From Brienomyrus brachyistius (lineage: Eukaryota > Chordata > Actinopteri > Osteoglossiformes > Mormyridae), in the NCBI RefSeq assembly GCF_023856365.1, contig NC_064539.1:25211993-25275992 (forward strand): a DNA stretch of 64,000 nucleotides, given 5' to 3'. Each line of letters begins with the position of its first letter. Position 1 is the first letter of the stretch. Below the pieces are notes generated by a model. It was given only the letters and a program-made list of their open reading frames with translations, was not told the DNA's origin and searched no databases. Below, in pieces: positions 28,559 to 40,109 of this stretch. Both the position numbers and the translations under genes were made by a program.

Positions 28559-30424
28559 TCAAAGCAAAGCCTTTTTCATCTTGGCCTTGATAATTTCCTT
28601 CGCACTGGGGTCGATCATCTTTGTCACCTCCTTTATGTTAAAGATTATCTGGTGGGCTTCGTCGAACAGAGCCGGCCCAATCTCTGCCCGAACTCGGTCC
28701 TTCCAGGCTCTCAGTTTCGGTCTGACCTCGAACACGTTCACACCTGCGCCCAGTGGCTAAGGCACAAAAGCACATAAGAGCAGCAGTGTCAGTGTTTCAG
28801 AGAGTGAGGGCTGAAACAAGCCGTATGTTCTCACACAGAACTTTGATATACACTTAAATTACATTTATTTATTCACAGCCACTTATGCAAACTGACAAAT
28901 GTGAGAGGGCAGGGTCAGGCAGTCCCTGGAGCAGTGGGGGGTTAGGAGCCCTGCTCATGGACCCAAAGGCCAAACCGCTCTGTCAGTCATGGGACTTGAA
29001 CTAGTGACACTCTGATCACAGGGTACTAGGTCCTAACCCACCGAGTCATATATCGCCCATGTGACTTGAAGTTAGTGGAAATTGCCTTTAAAGCCACATT
29101 TGCACGCCCTGGACTCAGCCACAGATTAATAATGTGGTACAATTGGGATTGAGCCCAGGATCCAGGACACATTACCTGTATCACTGTTGCATCTCATAAC
29201 ATTTCATTTTAAACAAATTCAGTGTTATTTTCCCCACCTGCATGATTTCCACAATGGCCACCAAGTCTGCCAGTGAGATCTTCTGCCCAGCAATAAATGG
29301 CTTGTCCTGCAGGAACTTTTCTTCGAAGGCTGTGAGTGTTTCTTCCAGGTCCTCCATTGCAGAATCCATCTTTTCCTTAGGAACATCTATTCCAAATGCC
29401 TTGGGAATCATCAGCAAAAATACAGAATTTACCATTTAGTATTTCGTTGTTTTGTATATTGCAAACGGGGTGACTTAAAAAGTTAAGATTAATGGAATTT
29501 AACAATAAAGGTTTTGAACATTACTTTGCAAACATTGATGAGCATATGATCTGTAGGGTTATCATTAGTCTCACTTTGCTTTAATCAAAGAACAGATTGT
29601 GACCAGTGAACCATATACTGTAATAACCCACCTTAAGCCATAAGATCTTGGCGGCATGTTTGCGCATTCCACTGTGCTGCCATGACAGATACTCATCAAC
29701 TCGAGCCCGGGTCTGCAGGTCTGCTGGGTACCAATGGTCTGGGGTCCCGTACTTTTCCGCCAGATAAATTAAGATGGCAATGCTGCAAATCAGGTGTTGT
29801 TACCCAGTTAGAAGCTACATTTCCATTGTAAAAAAATCTGTTCTACGGCTTAATTTTGTCATGCGCCAGTCTTACCTTTCTGACACAGTAAAGTCTCCAT
29901 CTTTAATGACGGGCACTTTCTTGAAATAGTTAACCTTCCCGAATTCTTCTCTGTATTGTTCTCCTGATGGAGAAGTGAAAATACAAAGTTTACCCGAAAC
30001 ACAGTGAAAAGGAAAGTTCACAGCTTGAAAAAAAAAATTAATCTAAAAATAAAATGTCCACATGCGGGAGATCAATTTTTATAATTGAATCATGAGAGAA
30101 AAATCAGTTCTGCGTTAAAAAAAATCATGAGACATATTTAACCCAGATTCGCGCAGCCCAACTCAGATGCGCTGCATGGAACAATATATTTTTCAGTTAG
30201 GTGAGTTATGACAGTCTTGCAAAATGTATCGGAGTAAAAAGTAGTTGTATGTTTCAAAAATGCAGTTAAGTTAAACAGCAGCAACTTAAAATACTAAAAT
30301 GGTGAAACGAACCTTTAAACAGCAGGATCTTCTTGAATTCAAACGGGATGTTGTTCTTCTTCGCGAAAATATAGACAGAGCGGCATGGCTCGGAGACCAG
30401 GTCCAGGTAGATTTCCAGCGGCAT
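28559..30424 (-). CDS. Glutathione S-transferase theta-1-like, copy c, frames open but probably splice-impaired
   Basis: Third tandem theta GST. Exons by homology (complement): 30313-30424, 29876-29963, 29632-29782, 29238-29414, 28559-28756; frame stays open for 241 residues. Two odd points. First, the intron 3 acceptor, TTTTAG in copies a and b, reads TTTTTG here (change at 29416), so exon 4 lacks an AG. An AG 15 nt inside the exon would restore splicing with loss of LMIPK, in frame. Second, the glutathione-site motif reads LVSEPCR in place of LLSQPCR: Ser11 is kept but Gln12 is Glu. Exon 5 also drifts (IKAKMKKALL). It may be a young pseudogene or a divergent enzyme using the internal acceptor. 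Confidence 0.7.
28855..29060 (-). repeat. Old tRNA-derived SINE in gstt-c intron 4
   Basis: Third paralogous copy of the intron 4 SINE at 16685-16895. Confidence 0.65.
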
Positions 30425-30486
30425 TTTTAACCACCCCGCAAAAAACTTCCACTTACTTCTCTCTACTTGCGCCCCTTCGGCTCGCG

Positions 30487-30494
30487 CTTATAAG
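30487..30494 (-). promoter_or_regulatory. TATA-like element of gstt-c
   Basis: CTTATAAG about 63 bp upstream of the ATG at 30424; context as in copies a and b. Confidence 0.5.
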
Positions 30495-30539
30495 GATCGT
30501 CACCCGACGCCACGCCCTCCACCAGCGCTACGCGCTCGC

Positions 30540-31090
30540 TCCATAATAGTGTGACATCCTGCCAGTTGCCTTTTATTTGTAAGGGGGGTGCTTTCGATTT
30601 TTTTCCATTGTTATTTTGTGACATGGGGGCTTGTTCGAGAACTGAAAACTACGTTTGTGTGGTCATTTTAAATATATTTTTAATAAATTGCTATTTGTAT
30701 TGAGAATGAGTGATGGAATTGCATTCTCACGGTCTTCTGGGTTAACTATGATAGTCGGTAAAGATACTGATTATAGGACTAACTTTTGAATACATTATCC
30801 TGACACACAGCACAGCTGCACTACGGCCTAATATCTGCTGGGTTGTGGGTTTGAGTCCTGACTCTATGCTCCATTTCGTTTCAATTTCCTGTGGGGAATC
30901 TCCTTTCCTCCCATTGCCAGAGTCATGCAGTCTAGGGGTATCAGTGTTCTTGTTTTCCTCTGTGTGTGTATGCCTTGGAATGGGCATCTCCTGCCTGGTG
31001 CCTTGTGTTTCCTGGGACAGGCTGTAAGCTCGCCATGGCGATGCTCTGGTTCTAGAAAACCAGTGAAAAGCTGTATCACAACATAGCTAA
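30540..31090. other. Paralogous 5' flank of the gstt unit with old SINE-like repeat
   Basis: Closely matches 18890-19430 upstream of gstt-a, including the old SINE-like segment at about 30800-31080. No gene. Confidence 0.7.
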
Positions 31091-31119
31091 TGAACCATTA
31101 TAAAATGTGTTATGGACCA

Positions 31120-31345
31120 TGGAATCCATCCATCATTTTCTGTAAGAATTTGTCCTATTCAGGGAATCAGGGGGCCCAGGGAAAAACTCAAGACAGGATA
31201 CCAACCCATTGCTGGGCACACTCACACATGGTGGGGGGAGCAGGAGTCCCCAGAGGAAACCCCACTACAACACAAGGAGCCATGGCGGTGACCTGAACCC
31301 TGGTCCGGGAAGTGTGAGTTAGCACTGTGCCGCCATGCCGCCCTA
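31120..31345 (-). repeat. V-SINE-like element, inverted
   Basis: On the minus strand it starts gggcggcatggcggcacagt, has a tRNA-like 'gggttcaggtc', and ends 'aaatgatggatgg'. The equivalent flank upstream of gstt-a (after 19430) lacks it, so it inserted after the duplication. Confidence 0.7.
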
Positions 31346-31575
31346 CTGGAGGCTCTGCATTACAAATCCATTGCATTCACCGTTCTTTGCTGAATTTGAA
31401 CATGCAGATTGTCATGCAATGCTACTCCCCTAGACAAGTATAATGCGCTCAGTCGTCAAAAGTAAAACGTGCTTGACATGCAGGCGTGTTCCTAAAGATT
31501 TTGAACCATCTGAAAGCATATCATGTTTGGCACCGAACCCAGACCAATCCAATTATGTTCAAAATATTTTACAGC

Positions 31576-31914
31576 GGGGCGGCATGGTGGTGCAGTGGTT
31601 AGCACTGTCGCCTCACACCTCTGGGACCCGGGTTCGAGCCCCCGCCTGGGTCACATGTGTGCGGAGTTTGCATGTTCTCCCCGTGTCGTCGTGGGGTTTC
31701 CTCCGGGTACTCCGGTTTCCCCCCACAGTCCAAAAACATGCTGAGGCTAATTGGAGTTGCTGAATTGCCCGTAGGTGTGCATGTGTGAGTGTGCCCTGCG
31801 ATGGGCTGGCCCCCCATCCTGGGTTGTTCCCTGCCTCGTGCCCATTGATTCCGGGATAGGCTCCGGACCCCCCGCGACCCAATAGGATAAGCGGTTTGGA
31901 AAATGGATGGATGG
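31576..31914 (+). repeat. tRNA-derived SINE (V-SINE/DANA-like), copy C
   Basis: Full-length copy with (ATGG)n tail, flanked by a perfect 12-bp target duplication ATATTTTACAGC at 31564-31575 and 31915-31926. Confidence 0.92.
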
Positions 31915-32106
31915 ATATTTTACAGCCTTGTAACACTGCAACCTGAGGAACCATCCTAACTACTTAACATCCTTATTACTTGATCTGTGAAGACTGGACT
32001 GGATTTCCGGTAGCAAACTGGCGCGTGCTGTCTACAGGAAAGTCATCACAGGTCCTTTCTGTCCCACTTGCCTTGGCTCCAAAGGATAGATAGCAATTCT
32101 GTCAGG

Positions 32107-32295
32107 AGAGGATGGAGATATTAAACTGCTAACCCTACTACAACATCAATTCTGATTGGTGAGGATGGAGATGTTAAACTGCTAACCCTACTACAACATC
32201 AATTCTGATTGGTGAGGATGGAGATGTTAAACTGCTAACCCTACTACAACATCAATTCTGATTGGTGAGGATGGAGATGTTAAACTGCTAACTGT
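32107..32295. repeat. 53-bp tandem repeat in ddt pseudogene
   Basis: About 3.5 near-identical copies of a 53-bp unit containing 'aactgctaaccctactacaa' and 'attctgattggtgaggatgg'. A single related stretch lies in ddt-a intron 2 near 20455-20505, so the unit was probably amplified from ddt intron sequence. Confidence 0.9.
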
Positions 32296-32296
32296 C

Positions 32297-32535
32297 TTGT
32301 TGAAGGACCTGCAGATTTCAATTTCGATTAATTTTTATATAGTGCCTTTCACACCACAGTCATCCCAAGGCACTTTACATGGATGTGCTGTGATACAGAC
32401 CATTACAGAACGGGGAAAACGGAAGGCAAGAACTTAAATAAAGAAAACCAGAAGACGACAGAGGAGAGGAACCAAAGACTCCCTAGTAAGGAGAAAAAAT
32501 CCCTGGGGGTTCCAAGGTCAACTGGCTGCCCCCCA
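32297..32535 (+). repeat. Interspersed repeat replacing ddt exon 2
   Basis: Contains 'aatttttatatagtgccttt', 'cccaaggcactttacat' and 'ctccctagtaaggagaaaaa', resembling the repeat at 10630-10790. It stands where exon 2 of the ddt copy should be. Confidence 0.55.
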
Positions 32536-33706
32536 AAATTGTGATGAACCAAAGCTTGTTGACGTATGATTAGATGATCATGCCATTACCAGTTTTGCAC
32601 ATGGCAAACCTTCATACTTATGATGCCAGCATATCGTTACCAGCTTATGGTTTACTAGTTTAATAATTTTGATTTAACCAAACTGCAAAAAACTTCCCAA
32701 GGATTTGAAAATGCTACTGACATTTTTCTTATTGTAGTTTACAAATGAAAAGTTACTCATAATCGGTGCCATCAGTATGAAATGATCCTCCAGAGAACAC
32801 AATGAACTGTGGAAGCCCTCTTTGGATACCCAACTAAAATGAAATAAGTCAAATATTTCACTTTATAAAATACAGCACAACGGGAGTTTTTCGGTCGGCT
32901 TTCACAACAGCACGACTTTGTTTGAAGGTCGATTATATCCTAATTTTGAAATGGACTGGCTTGTAAGACAGCTACATGCACGTTTCCAGCTAATACTTAC
33001 ATCCTCGGGTTTCCCAAGGACAGCAGCTGTAGTGGAGCACAGCTTTTTCAGAAACTCCTCGGGAAATTTACTCGCAAGCAAGTTGCTTTCTAAATCAATG
33101 AACGGTATTAAGAATGCGTAAATTCACTACACTTAAAATTTTAGCCTTTCTATCCGACTATGAATACTTCAGGTCCATCTTTAATAAACTGATCTGAGAT
33201 CAGTTAACTTGCCCAACCCCATTCATTAACCTTATTATAAGACCTACTCAAACCGGTCACGAATCAGTGGTTTAGGACTCAAAAATGCATGCAAGTAGGA
33301 CTTTGTTTACAGACAGCAAGTGGTCAATCCCTTCCACTCGATTGGCTGGGTGAGAAACTCCTGTTATAGAAAAAGAACAAAGATTTTACATAAATTTTAA
33401 TACTGTTTATTCAACTGCAATTACATATAACCAATATTTCATTCGTTTATATCTTTTCTTTTGAAGGCTTTTCTTTTAAAGTATATAGCCAAATGACCCC
33501 CACCTGCCCAAGAGTCAGTACCGGAGAATACCTGTGACTGTTGCAGATTGCACATCTTTACACCTTACGATCAATTCTGCATTGACCGTAGCGCACATTG
33601 CACCATAGATGTCAAACTTTATTCTTATTTTTAAAAGGTGCGTTAGTTTAGTAACTTAGCAATTTCACAACCATAGACTTTTTTTGCTAATCAGAAAACA
33701 GTTTTA

Positions 33707-34056
33707 GGGGCGGCATGGTGGTGCAGTGGTTAATACTGTTGCCTCACACCTCTGGGTCCCAGGTTCGAGTCTCCACCTGGGTTACACGTGTGTGGAGTTT
33801 GCATGTTCTCCCCATGTCGTCGTGGGGTTTCCTCCGGGTACTCCGGTTTCCCCCCACAGTCCAAAAACATGCTGAGGCTAATTGGAGTCGCTAAATTGCC
33901 CATAGGTGTGCATGTGTGAGTGACTGGTGTGTGAGTGTGCCCTGTGATGGGCTGGCCCCCCATCCTGGGTTGTTCCCTGCCTTGTGCCCATTGCTTCCGG
34001 GATAGGCTCCGGACCCCCCGTGACCCAGTAGGATTTGGAAAATGGATGGATGGATG
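33707..34056 (+). repeat. tRNA-derived SINE (V-SINE/DANA-like), copy D
   Basis: Nearly full-length copy that lacks the 'taagcgg' stretch before the tail. Flanked by a perfect 13-bp target duplication GAAAACAGTTTTA at 33694-33706 and 34057-34069. Confidence 0.92.
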
Positions 34057-34172
34057 GAAAACAGTTTTAACATACGCAAGATGCGTTTTCATGAATCTAG
34101 ACTAGACACTACCCTCAGAATGGACTAATCGACTTCTCACACATCATTTTTATATTTGCATCTGAAATAACA

Positions 34173-34178
34173 TTTATT
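34173..34178 (-). terminator. Polyadenylation signal of chchd10
   Basis: AATAAA on the minus strand, about 200 nt downstream of the chchd10 stop codon. Confidence 0.5.
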
Positions 34179-34375
34179 TGCATCTGAAATAACATTCATC
34201 TTACAACCTTATACATAGTATTACATATTCAGCAGTTTACCCTTTACACCACATAAATGAAACAAAACAGATGGTAACAGTGTGGCAAAGGGTTGTTTTC
34301 TGCATGGCCAAGGTCTTGTCTACAGTAGCTCAGCATTTCATGTTATTTTATCTTATGCTCTCCTGCTCAGCTCCA

Positions 34376-35865
34376 TCAGACCAATGAAGTCACCCCTGCA
34401 ACAAGAAACACCATCAAGATCAGTACATCTGTGCTCCCCTCCCCCAAAGACCCAGTACTGGGTAAGTGGCTGACCAAAGAATAATGGAGACATGGATGAA
34501 TGAAACATATACCCCTTATTCCATCCATGTCAATATTATATTATATATTATATTTCAATAGGAAAGACTGACTCACCGTGGGAGTACTTGCATTGCTTGA
34601 GGGCCTCACTGAAGCCCTCACACAGGGTCAGGTCACTCTGGGTGGTGGCACAATCCAGGAACTGTCTCACCTCGAAGTGGCAGGGGCCTGGCATCGGGCG
34701 GCCTGGCTGGGGGGGCTCCTGCTAACGACCAGACAGCGATACGGGGAATGATCAGCTGATGAGGCAGCGATACGGGGAATGATCAGCTGATGAGGCAGCG
34801 ATACGGGGAATGATCAGCTATATAATATATATATTATTATATAACTATTGTACTAAATTAAAACCTTACAACTGAGATTTACCTTTATAGTGCAAAATAA
34901 GTGTAAATGTGCATTGCATATTGCCTCAGAGGAGGTTTTTCAGGTTAAACTGAACTGCTTTGAGGCACAAACTGTGTTTGACAATCATTGCAGCATTGAT
35001 TCAGAAGCCATTCCAGATGCTGAAATCTGTAATGTTTTTGCACACGCACCACAGTTCCACAGGTTCTAGAAAATTCTAAGATCTGGATCGGTTTCGGTTT
35101 CTGGCTGCGGACCAGTCAGACTGTAGGTGTAGATGGGCTGTAAGTCAGTCCAGTGCTCACGCTGGGCTCACCTGCACTGTGCTGGACGGCTTGGCTGGCT
35201 CAGGCGGGCTGCTGCTCCCACTGAAGGCTCCCGTGAGTGCACTGCCCACCACATGGCCCACGGCTGAACCCACGGCCACCCCCGCTGCCGTGGTGGCCAT
35301 CTGTGCCATCAGACCGGGCTGCTTGGGCTGGGCAGGGGCGAGGGTGGCTGGGGGTGGTTGGGCAGGGACAGGGGCATGAGAGGCTGCTGTGTGGCTGCAT
35401 CAAAAATAGGAACAAAACGACCGCAAGCAAATTACACCCAGCGGAGGTTGTCTCCTAATATCACATTAATGGAGACCGGGACCAGCCATTTCTAAGAATG
35501 TGATACAGTTTAAAAACAGCCAGATACATCGATATTTATCTGTGACATTGAGAAGAGAAACACTGCGTGCACTTTTGTCAGACTGAGATAGAAATTTATC
35601 GCTCTCAGAGAAGTCACGGCACACAACCCTGACCTTCTACCTACTTCCTATAAAACTTATGGGCCTTAGAATGCCCCTGCGTGTGTGAAGAAAAAACTAA
35701 TCATGAGTCCAAATGAGAAACTTTCCCCATCTTTTTAAAATTTTTAATGACGCAACTGGTTTTACGTAACTGTAGGGCACGAAAAAAACATTAACAAGGA
35801 CGCTCGTTCACATTACTACTTTACCTAGCTGGTGGTGATGAACGACTACGACTTCCTCTGGCCAT
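34376..35865 (-). CDS. chchd10: Coiled-coil-helix-coiled-coil-helix domain protein 10, complete, 4 exons
   Basis: Mitochondrial intermembrane-space protein of the MICOS/cristae environment; its human orthologue is mutated in ALS/FTD and myopathy. Exons (complement): 35825-35865, 35172-35394, 34577-34721, 34376-34395. They join in frame to 142 residues, equal to human CHCHD10. It starts [15 protein letters not shown], has a Pro/Ala-rich segment, then the conserved hydrophobic helix [20 protein letters not shown] and [10 protein letters not shown]. The twin CX9C motifs are C102/C112 and C122/C132, and the end is YSHGVTSLV. The four-residue context fits CHCHD10 better than CHCHD2. It is divergent from mmp11 on +, the same order as in human 22q11. 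Confidence 0.93.
34733..34819. repeat. 31-bp tandem repeat in chchd10 intron 2
   Basis: About 2.7 copies of a 31-bp unit with 'gcgatacggggaatgatcag', starting directly upstream (gene sense) of the exon 3 acceptor at 34721. Confidence 0.9.
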
Positions 35866-36008
35866 TGCTGCGTTTTCTGCTGTTTATCTGTCGGGAAAAT
35901 GTGTTACTGCTGAATTGCTTTGGCAGGCAGCGCGTCCACGCCGTCGGACGCAGAAGAAGCAGACCGCCGCACAGCGCGTGAATGACCTTGTGCGCACGTC
36001 GCGCTTAC

Positions 36009-36021
36009 CGCGCATGTGCGA
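36009..36021. promoter_or_regulatory. Possible NRF1-like site upstream of chchd10
   Basis: CGCGCATGTGCGA is one base from the palindromic NRF1 consensus, about 145 bp upstream of the chchd10 ATG in a CpG-richer stretch. NRF1 commonly drives nuclear genes for mitochondrial proteins; the link here is inference. Confidence 0.35.
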
Positions 36022-38562
36022 CAAATTAAATCTACTGTCGTAATAAATCCATTAAGAATAAATCCATTTATCAAAATGTTAGTTTCGCAATGTTCAGTTT
36101 TAAAACACTATCTTCCTGCGCAGTCGAATAATAAATATTTTTTAACTTGGAAGGTTGTTAATATTTTTGAACACTAAAAAATACACCGGGCAAGTGTAAT
36201 ACGATTATATTTTCCTAAGAGCTATTAATATTACAGTTCATGTGGCGCTCTTTAAAACTTATTCATAAAAATAATTTTCAAACTTATTAATAAACCTATT
36301 TACAGTTTATCATTTTATATTTCGTTTTCCCATTAAATGCACCTTCGCTGAACGTCATTCTACAAATGGACAATTGATCGGCTTATTTTATTAGATGTTT
36401 TAATAGTCTGATGTCCGTTTTTATAGCTGATTTTTATGTTCTTATACAGTAAAGTACTTTGATGTACTTGCAATGTAAACACAAATATATACCACTTGGG
36501 GGTGCTTGTGAACAACCTTGTCCCTGGAATGTTACGTCTTCTTCATACATACTCCTGACACAGAATAATTCAGAATTACAGAAAACTATACTATAATAAA
36601 GGTAGGCAAAGTTATGTATATGTAAATGTAAATATTTACCGTTTTTTTTAGTCTGATCAAAGCCATCAGTTCTGTAGTTTTCGCTTGTGACTGCTCATGA
36701 CTATTACATTTCTGTGTTAAATATCAGCCAATGTGGCCCTTGGACAGACTAATGCTGTCTATCTTAAACCAGTGTTCCTAAAGCCGGGCCTTGGGGACCT
36801 TCAGACGGTCTGCATTTTTGCCCCCTCCCAGCTCCCCGGGGATTTCGGAGGGATCAAAAACGTGAACCGTCTGCAGGTCTCTGAGTTTGAGAAACATGGT
36901 TTTAAAATGAGGAGATTATATGGCACCAATTTTACTGAAACTAGCAATTTTTGCTGTTCCAGCTGACGCTCAAGGCCACAATATCAGATAAATACTTCAA
37001 AGTTCAAATTGGCTTCATGTTGCCACTTCAAACCTTCTTAAACAGGGCATTTAACTAGATATTTGATTCTGTTATCACAAAGCAAGCTACGGAAGGTTGG
37101 GCAGATTCTGTTCCTGGAGAAAATTACTTCCTAAATGCCTCTATTAAACATAAAATGATGACACCTCAGTTTTCAAAACCACAAGCCCAAGTGTTCCAAG
37201 TTTATAACTGTTTGCCGAAAATCGAAACAATTGTAGAGTCCCAGAGGTGGTGAGAAATATCAGTGTATAGGCAGTGTCTGGGTTAAGAACATCCACCTCA
37301 CGGATAACGGGTCTGTTTGTAATAACGAATATATACACACACTGCTTTGCGACACTCACTGGCTTCATTGGTTCGTCAGCTGGAGGCAAAGGACAGTTCC
37401 ATGAAAAGCCCCTTTGGAGTCGGCGTGAGTAGGTCAGAAGTTTTCCACACTTCCTTCACATTTTAGGAAAACGTTCTTGGCAACAATAGGGTATAGCTCA
37501 CATTTGATTAAAATTTAGCATCGTAACATAATATAATACATAAGGAGGTGCGATTCCGCTTGCGCTCTCAAGGGGTTGCAGAGAATGTTCGTACGTAACT
37601 TATACGAACTGGCTGAATTCTTTGAGGCAAAGAGGAACAGGTGCGTGATCGAGGGGTCGCAGGTATAGTGGACTGGGATGTCTCACGGAAATTATGAACG
37701 CTGCCCCAGCTAACTCTTGAGAAAGCAGAGCGAGCAGATCACGCATCAGTCTGAAGGATGGAAGCCGCAAGAGCAAACTATGAGATTGTGGAGGTCAAGG
37801 AGCTTTCACTCATGCAGCAAAAACCGCGTACAAAGAGCATACTGAGGGGTTTCCCTAGTTAATTTGTAGTTATTTAATTATGCTCATTTAGTTCATTCGT
37901 TTATAGCTTTCATATTTCTTATATTTATATTTCTTTCTGTCCTTGCTACTCACTCATCATGTTCTTTGCCTCTCATACAACTTACTCTCACCAAGGCCAT
38001 CTGACCCCCTGGCTCCAGGAATCTGTACGAAGCCCATAGATAAAGGGCCTGTTTCCCTCAGCGGGGGCAGAGACAGACACAGACAGACACTGAACCGGCC
38101 GTGTGAAACATCTTTCCGTAACATCTTCATTCTGTCTTAATTAACTGCGTAAGCTTAAGGAACCTGCCTCATCATTCGACTAAAAGAACCTGAGGTTTCA
38201 CTGAAGAAATCTATCAATAAAAACAGGAATCTGACATACAGTACGTAAGCAGCGAACTGAAGACCACCATCCCTGTGGTCTATGCACACATTGCAGTCGG
38301 GCTCAGACTGAAGAACACGGGTCTCGTGCTTGTGGGAAAGCACTGCAGGAAAGGCAATAAGTTATGACACTTTGCCATCATCTACAGAATTAGGAACGTG
38401 AAAGACGTCATAGTGTGCAAGGAATCAGGCCTCAATAATGAACCACTTTTTGTGGGATCCACAGAGGGGCAGAAAGCAAAAGTGGCACTTAAGGCTGATC
38501 GTGTGTGATAAGGAAGTGCAATTTAAAGACACTGGGGCCGATATAACCATTATATTGTGGTA
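36022..38562. other. Intergenic region upstream of chchd10
   Basis: AT-rich DNA with no supported gene. It contains one degenerate palindromic MITE at 36770-36898; the rest shows nothing I recognise. Confidence 0.5.
36770..36898. mobile_element. Degenerate hAT-type palindromic MITE
   Basis: Starts CAGTGTTCC; the right arm is the inverse of the left ('gacggtctgcatttttgc' against 'caaaaacgtgaaccgtctgc'). It is the same family as 42960-43122. The terminal repeats are worn and the flanking 8-bp duplication is only partly matched. Confidence 0.6.
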
Positions 38563-39795
38563 CACTATATTGCCTAAAGTATCTGGACACTCCTCCACAT
38601 CGTTGAATTCAGGTGTTCCAATAACTTCCATAGCCACAGGTATATAAAATCGAGCACCAATGCATGCAGACTGCTTCTACAAACATTTGCGAAAGAATGG
38701 ATCACTCTCAGGAGCTCAGTGAATTCAAGCGTGGTACCGTGGTGGGACGCCACCTGTGTAATAAGTCTATTCGTGAAATTTCCTCATTACTAAATATTTT
38801 ACGGTCAACTGTTAGTGGTATTATAACAAAGTGGAAGCAACTGGGAACAACGTCAACTCAGCCATGAAGTGGTAGGTCGTGTAAAATCACAGAGCGGGGA
38901 CAACGCATGCTGAGGAGCACAGTGTGCAGAAGTCGCCCACTGTCTGCAGGGTCAATGCCTCCAAACTTCGTGTGGCCTTCAGATTAGCTCAAGAACAGTG
39001 CATAGAGAACTTCAGGGAATGGATTTCCATGGCTGAGCAGCTGCATCCAAGCCTTACATCACCAAGTGCAATGCAAACCATCAGATGCAGTGGTGTAAAG
39101 CACACTGCCACTGGACTCTAGAGCAGTGGAGATGTGTTCTCTGGAGTGACGAATCACGCTTCTCTGCCTGGCAACCTGATGGACGAGTCTGGTTTGGCGG
39201 TTGCCAGGAAAACGGTACTTTCCTCTCTGTATTGTGCCAAGTATAAAGATTGGTGGAGGAGGGATTATGGTGTGGGGTTGTTTTGCAGGGTTTGGGCTTG
39301 GCCCCTTAGTTTCAGTGAAAGGAAGTCTTAATGCTACAGCATTCAAAGCCATCTTGGACAATATAATGCTCCCAACTTTGTGGGAACAGTTTGGGGACGG
39401 CCCCTTCCTGTTCCAACATGACTGCGCACCAGTGCACAAAGCAAGGCCCATAAGGACATGGATAAGCGAGTCAGGTGTGGAGGAACTGACTGGCCTGCAC
39501 AGAGCCCTCACTTCAACCCAATAGAACACCTTTGGGATGAATTAGAGACTGTGAGCCAGGCCTTAGCATCCAACATCATTACCTGACCTCACAAATGCTC
39601 TCCTGGAAGAATGGTCAAAATTTCCCATAAACACACTCCTAAACCTTGTGGACAGGCTTCCCAGAAAAGTTGAAGCTGTTATAGCTGCAAAGGGTGGGCC
39701 AACTCCATATTAAAGCCTATGTATTAAGAATGGGATGTCATTGAATTTCATGTGTATGTAAAGGCAGGAGTCCCAATACTTTTGGCAATATAGTG
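38563..39795 (+). mobile_element. Tc1-like (Tc1/mariner) DNA transposon, inactive
   Basis: Ends are inverted repeats beginning CACTATATTGCC (38563) and, inverted, at 39795; TA precedes the left end, but the right TA is not kept. Between them lies a + strand Tc1 transposase remnant: N-terminal helix-turn-helix part (SEFKRGTVVGRHL, SIREISSLLN), WSDESRF with a catalytic Asp near 39145, [10 protein letters not shown] near 39412 and [11 protein letters not shown] near 39513, the DD34E layout. It is broken by stops and frame changes; the first stop, after STQP near 38867, looks like a CGA to TGA change. Confidence 0.92.
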
Positions 39796-40109
39796 ACAGG
39801 CACTCCCACACCGCCCTCTGTTGGTCAATGCTGGAATTGACCTCAGAAGTCCAGGAAGAGCAGTAAACTGACCTGGAAAATTGATAAGATGTATTGACAG
39901 AAAAGCACAAACAAAGTATTAACTCTGGATGCATGTGGTTCAGGGAAAGTGCCTCAATCAAGCGGTGCAGAGTGAGAGGTTCATTCTTCCCACATTGGAA
40001 GACATTGCTCCTGCATTGGTTGGCGTGACATTGTTTTCTATACTCAACGCGCCGTCTGGGTATTGACAGATATTGCTGGAATCCAGCAGCACAACACTCT
40101 GCATTTATC

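Larger units (their letters stand above)
32032..33108 (-). pseudogene. Decayed second ddt copy
   Basis: Remains of a D-dopachrome tautomerase gene. Exon 1 (complement 33001-33108) is nearly identical to ddt-a exon 1 and keeps its GT donor, but the start codon reads ATA. Exon 2 is missing: the DNA between about 32290 and 32535 is a 53-bp tandem repeat end and a dispersed repeat, and the intron flank of exon 2 resumes at about 32540. Exon 3 (complement 32032-32098) has lost six bases (the Arg-Phe codons) and has Trp to Arg, Lys to Gln and Thr to Pro changes before the shared MTFL stop. It cannot make a normal tautomerase. Confidence 0.88.

Noticed and set aside
39059..39529. 156-residue minus-strand open frame
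   Set aside because: Antisense of the Tc1 transposase relic.
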